Positions 4,650 through 5,296 of a stretch of 5,296 nucleotides of DNA are shown in pieces. Location of the stretch: assembly GCA_023434015.1 (NCBI GenBank), contig JAEYTM010000283.1, positions 1 to 5,296 of the forward strand, given 5' to 3'. The notes under the pieces were generated by a model. The model searched no databases, was not told the origin of the DNA, and saw only the letters and a program-made list of their open reading frames with translations. Source of the stretch: Pseudomonadota bacterium (GTDB taxonomy: Bacteria > Pseudomonadota > Alphaproteobacteria > Caulobacterales > Caulobacteraceae). The number at the start of each line of letters is the position of its first letter. The first letter of the stretch is position 1. The position numbers and the translations under genes are program-made.

Positions 4650-5296
4650 CTAGCCGGGGACCGGCGTCCACAGCACCTGCTCGATGCGCATGGCCCCGGT
4701 CGCCAGCATCGCCAGGCGGTCGAAGCCCAGAGCCGCGCCACCAGCCTGCGGCATGCCCGCCAAGGCCGCCAGGAAATCCTCGTCGATGGGGTAGTCCTCG
4801 CCGTAGACCCGGCGCTTCTCCGCCATCTCGGCCTCGAAGCGTCGGCGCTGTTCAGCGGGATCGGTCAGCTCTCCAAAGGCGTTGGCCAGCTCCACACCGC
4901 AGGCGTAGAGCTCGAACCGCTCCGCCACGCGCGGATCGCCGGGCTTCGGCCGGGCGAGCGCGGCCTCGGCGAGCGGATATTCGCAGAGGATGGTGGCCCG
5001 GCCGAGGCCCAGGTTGGGCTCCACCTTCTCGACGATCACGCGGCTGAAGACATCCGACCAGGTGTCGTCCGCCGCGACGCGGATGCCCGCCGCCGCCGTC
5101 GCGGCCGCCCGCGCGTCCCGGCTCACGGCGCCGTCGGCATCGAGACTGGACAGGAGATCCACGCCGGCGAACCGGTCGAAGGCTTCCGCCACGGTGATCC
5201 GTTCGGGCTCGGTGAACGGATCGGCGGCCTGGCCGCGAAAGGTCAGCGCACGCGCCCCGGGGGCCACGGCCGCCACCCCCCCCCCGGCCCCGCGAA
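4650..5296 (-). CDS. epmA: EF-P lysine lysyltransferase EpmA (PoxA/GenX), C-terminal portion
   Basis: Class II lysyl-tRNA-synthetase-like enzyme that, in the family, ligates (R)-beta-lysine to a conserved lysine of elongation factor P instead of to tRNA. The window holds about 215 codons; the frame is open to the edge, and by comparison with E. coli EpmA (325 aa) roughly the first 130-150 residues lie beyond it. Numbering from the in-frame GTG at 5276 (not proposed as the real start): VEPNLG (86-91), then RVAERFELYACGVELANAFGELTD (116-139), the counterpart of the LysRS substrate-binding block, and motif 3, GGAALGFDRLAML (179-191). In motif 3, Ala182 falls where LysRS has Gly. I recall that this Ala is typical of EpmA and helps it accept beta-lysine, which together with the absence of an anticodon-binding domain signature in what is visible favours EpmA over LysS. 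A run of ten G lies at codons just upstream of 5276. epmB follows after 58 nt. Confidence 0.95.
   Translation of the reverse strand, partial: RGAGGGVAAVAPGARALTFRGQAADPFTEPERITVAEAFDRFAGVDLLSSLDADGAVSRDARAAATAAAGIRVAADDTWSDVFSRVIVEKVEPNLGLGRATILCEYPLAEAALARPKPGDPRVAERFELYACGVELANAFGELTDPAEQRRRFEAEMAEKRRVYGEDYPIDEDFLAALAGMPQAGGAALGFDRLAMLATGAMRIEQVLWTPVPG

Noticed and set aside
4592..4741. N-terminal extension of the aminomutase by 50 residues
   Set aside because: It overlaps the conserved end of epmA and translates as a low-complexity Arg/Ala/Pro/Cys stretch without family similarity. Starting at ATG 4591 gives the expected EpmB length.

Overview
The window is a GC-rich bacterial segment in which every supported gene lies on the minus strand, so transcription runs from high to low coordinates. 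The gene content points to an alphaproteobacterium: a split proton-translocating transhydrogenase alpha subunit, a short aa3-oxidase subunit IV of the alphaproteobacterial type, and an EpmA plus lysine-2,3-aminomutase pair. The codon use and neighbourhood suggest Caulobacterales (Caulobacter or Phenylobacterium-like). That placement is inference from gene content; no rRNA or other taxonomic marker is present.

In order of transcription: (1) 5296-4650, the C-terminal two thirds of epmA, cut by the window edge; (2) 4591-3545, a radical-SAM lysine 2,3-aminomutase-family gene (epmB by context); (3) 3545-2754, an RluF-like rRNA pseudouridine synthase whose ATG shares one base with the previous stop codon. 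These three form a compact translation-factor/ribosome-modification cluster. EpmB would isomerise lysine to beta-lysine, EpmA would attach it to elongation factor P, and the third enzyme would modify 23S rRNA. (4) 2667-1648, an alpha/beta hydrolase of unknown substrate, separated by an 86-nt gap. (5) 1571-1335, a 78-aa two-helix aa3-type cytochrome c oxidase subunit IV. (6) 1235-102, pntAA, the soluble NAD(H)-binding alpha-1 subunit of the proton-translocating transhydrogenase. (7) 99-1, the first 33 codons of pntAB, the membrane alpha-2 subunit, running off the window. Genes 5-7 are a respiratory/proton-motive-force block.

Almost all of the sequence is coding. The gaps are 58, 86, 76, 99 and 2 nt. 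The gap before pntAA holds a Caulobacter-like promoter candidate and a perfect GC palindrome; the gap before the hydrolase holds a small inverted repeat. I see no RNA genes, CRISPR arrays, insertion sequences or phage genes. This looks like ordinary core-genome chromosome rather than an accessory island. The least routine items are the KamA-like active site of the EpmB candidate, an 8-codon mini-ORF coupled to its start, and a polyproline motif in the hydrolase next to the EF-P modification genes.
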